A stretch of DNA of 64,000 nucleotides from DATFVJ01 sp963820395 (GTDB lineage: Bacteria > Actinomycetota > Actinomycetes > Streptosporangiales > Streptosporangiaceae). Position 1 is the stretch's first letter. Each line of letters begins with the position of its first letter. Below, in pieces: positions 63,898 to 64,000 of this stretch. The notes under the pieces are model-generated. The model ran no database searches and was not told the DNA's origin. It saw only the letters and a list, made by a program, of their open reading frames with translations. The position numbers and the translations under genes are program-made. The stretch covers positions 1 through 64,000 of the forward strand of contig CAWGAE010000010.1 of assembly GCA_963820395.1 (NCBI GenBank), read 5' to 3'.

Positions 63898-64000
63898 GTG
63901 GTGCGGCCTTTCCCACCGCACAAGGATCGGTTCCGGGTGCAGCAGATGCCGATCCGTGGCGGCACGAGTCCACTGATCCTCGACCGCTCCCGCGAGCAGG
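63898..64000 (+). CDS. Possible start of a gene running off the right edge
   Basis: A GTG-initiated frame (VVRPFPPHKDRFRVQQMPIR and onward) is open to the end of the window. No clear ribosome site. The stretch 63668-63897 shows nothing else. Confidence 0.25.
   Translation, partial: MVRPFPPHKDRFRVQQMPIRGGTSPLILDRSREQ

Overview
The window is about 70% G+C and comes from the chromosome of a high-GC actinomycete. The evidence is the codon usage, frequent GTG starts, a Bpa-type proteasome activator, an Rv1733c-like protein and IS1182/IS630/IS30/ISKra4 elements. No rRNA, tRNA or CRISPR array was seen. It is an accessory region: intact genes alternate with truncated, frameshifted or internally deleted copies and with insertion sequences.

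Positions 1-45000 and 60300-63700 form a dormancy/hypoxia island. Many genes match families that make up the DosR (DevR) regulon of Mycobacterium tuberculosis: nicotinate phosphoribosyltransferase (Rv0573c), phosphoribosyltransferase-dienelactone hydrolase fusion (Rv0571c), Rv1733c, CtpF-like P-type ATPase (Rv1997), phosphoribosyltransferase-erythromycin esterase (Rv2030c), Rip3-like site-2 protease (Rv2625c), CBS protein (Rv2626c), Rv2629-like release-factor-fold protein, RtcB (Rv2631), DUF1876 (Rv1738/Rv2632c) and a wax ester synthase/DGAT (Rv3130c). Palindromes close to GGGACCTTCGGCCC, the pattern of DosR boxes, lie upstream of several of them (5747, 8889, 15378, 19520, 40955, 43164/43186, 62706, 63649). 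No dosR/dosS pair is in the window. Other genes here are an isochorismatase-family hydrolase, glutamine-dependent NAD synthase, polyphosphate kinase (truncated), a glycogen-binding domain protein (broken), a SulP transporter and a Bpa paralogue. The theme is NAD salvage, energy storage, proteostasis and ribosome hibernation in non-growing cells.

The island has been copied and decayed. Relics of the nicotinate phosphoribosyltransferase, phosphoribosyltransferase-hydrolase, RtcB, P-type ATPase, DUF1876 and hibernation-factor families lie tens of kilobases from their better copies. Transposase fragments separate the blocks at 16.4, 26.7, 32.3, 34.7-35.9, 36.7 and 40 kb. A 2.0-kb IS30-family element with a passenger ORF is present twice (24626-26650 and 45054-47083).

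Positions 47139-60151 are a nested mobile element. The outer layer is a Tn7/Tn5053-like transposon (tnsA-tniA-tniB-tniQ) with related ends. Its tnsA gene is split by a Tn554-like element carrying two tyrosine recombinase genes (52096-59802). The second of those recombinase genes is split by another element of the same type and size (55614-59364). In both cases a 4-bp core repeated at the junctions lets the uninterrupted host gene be rebuilt in frame.
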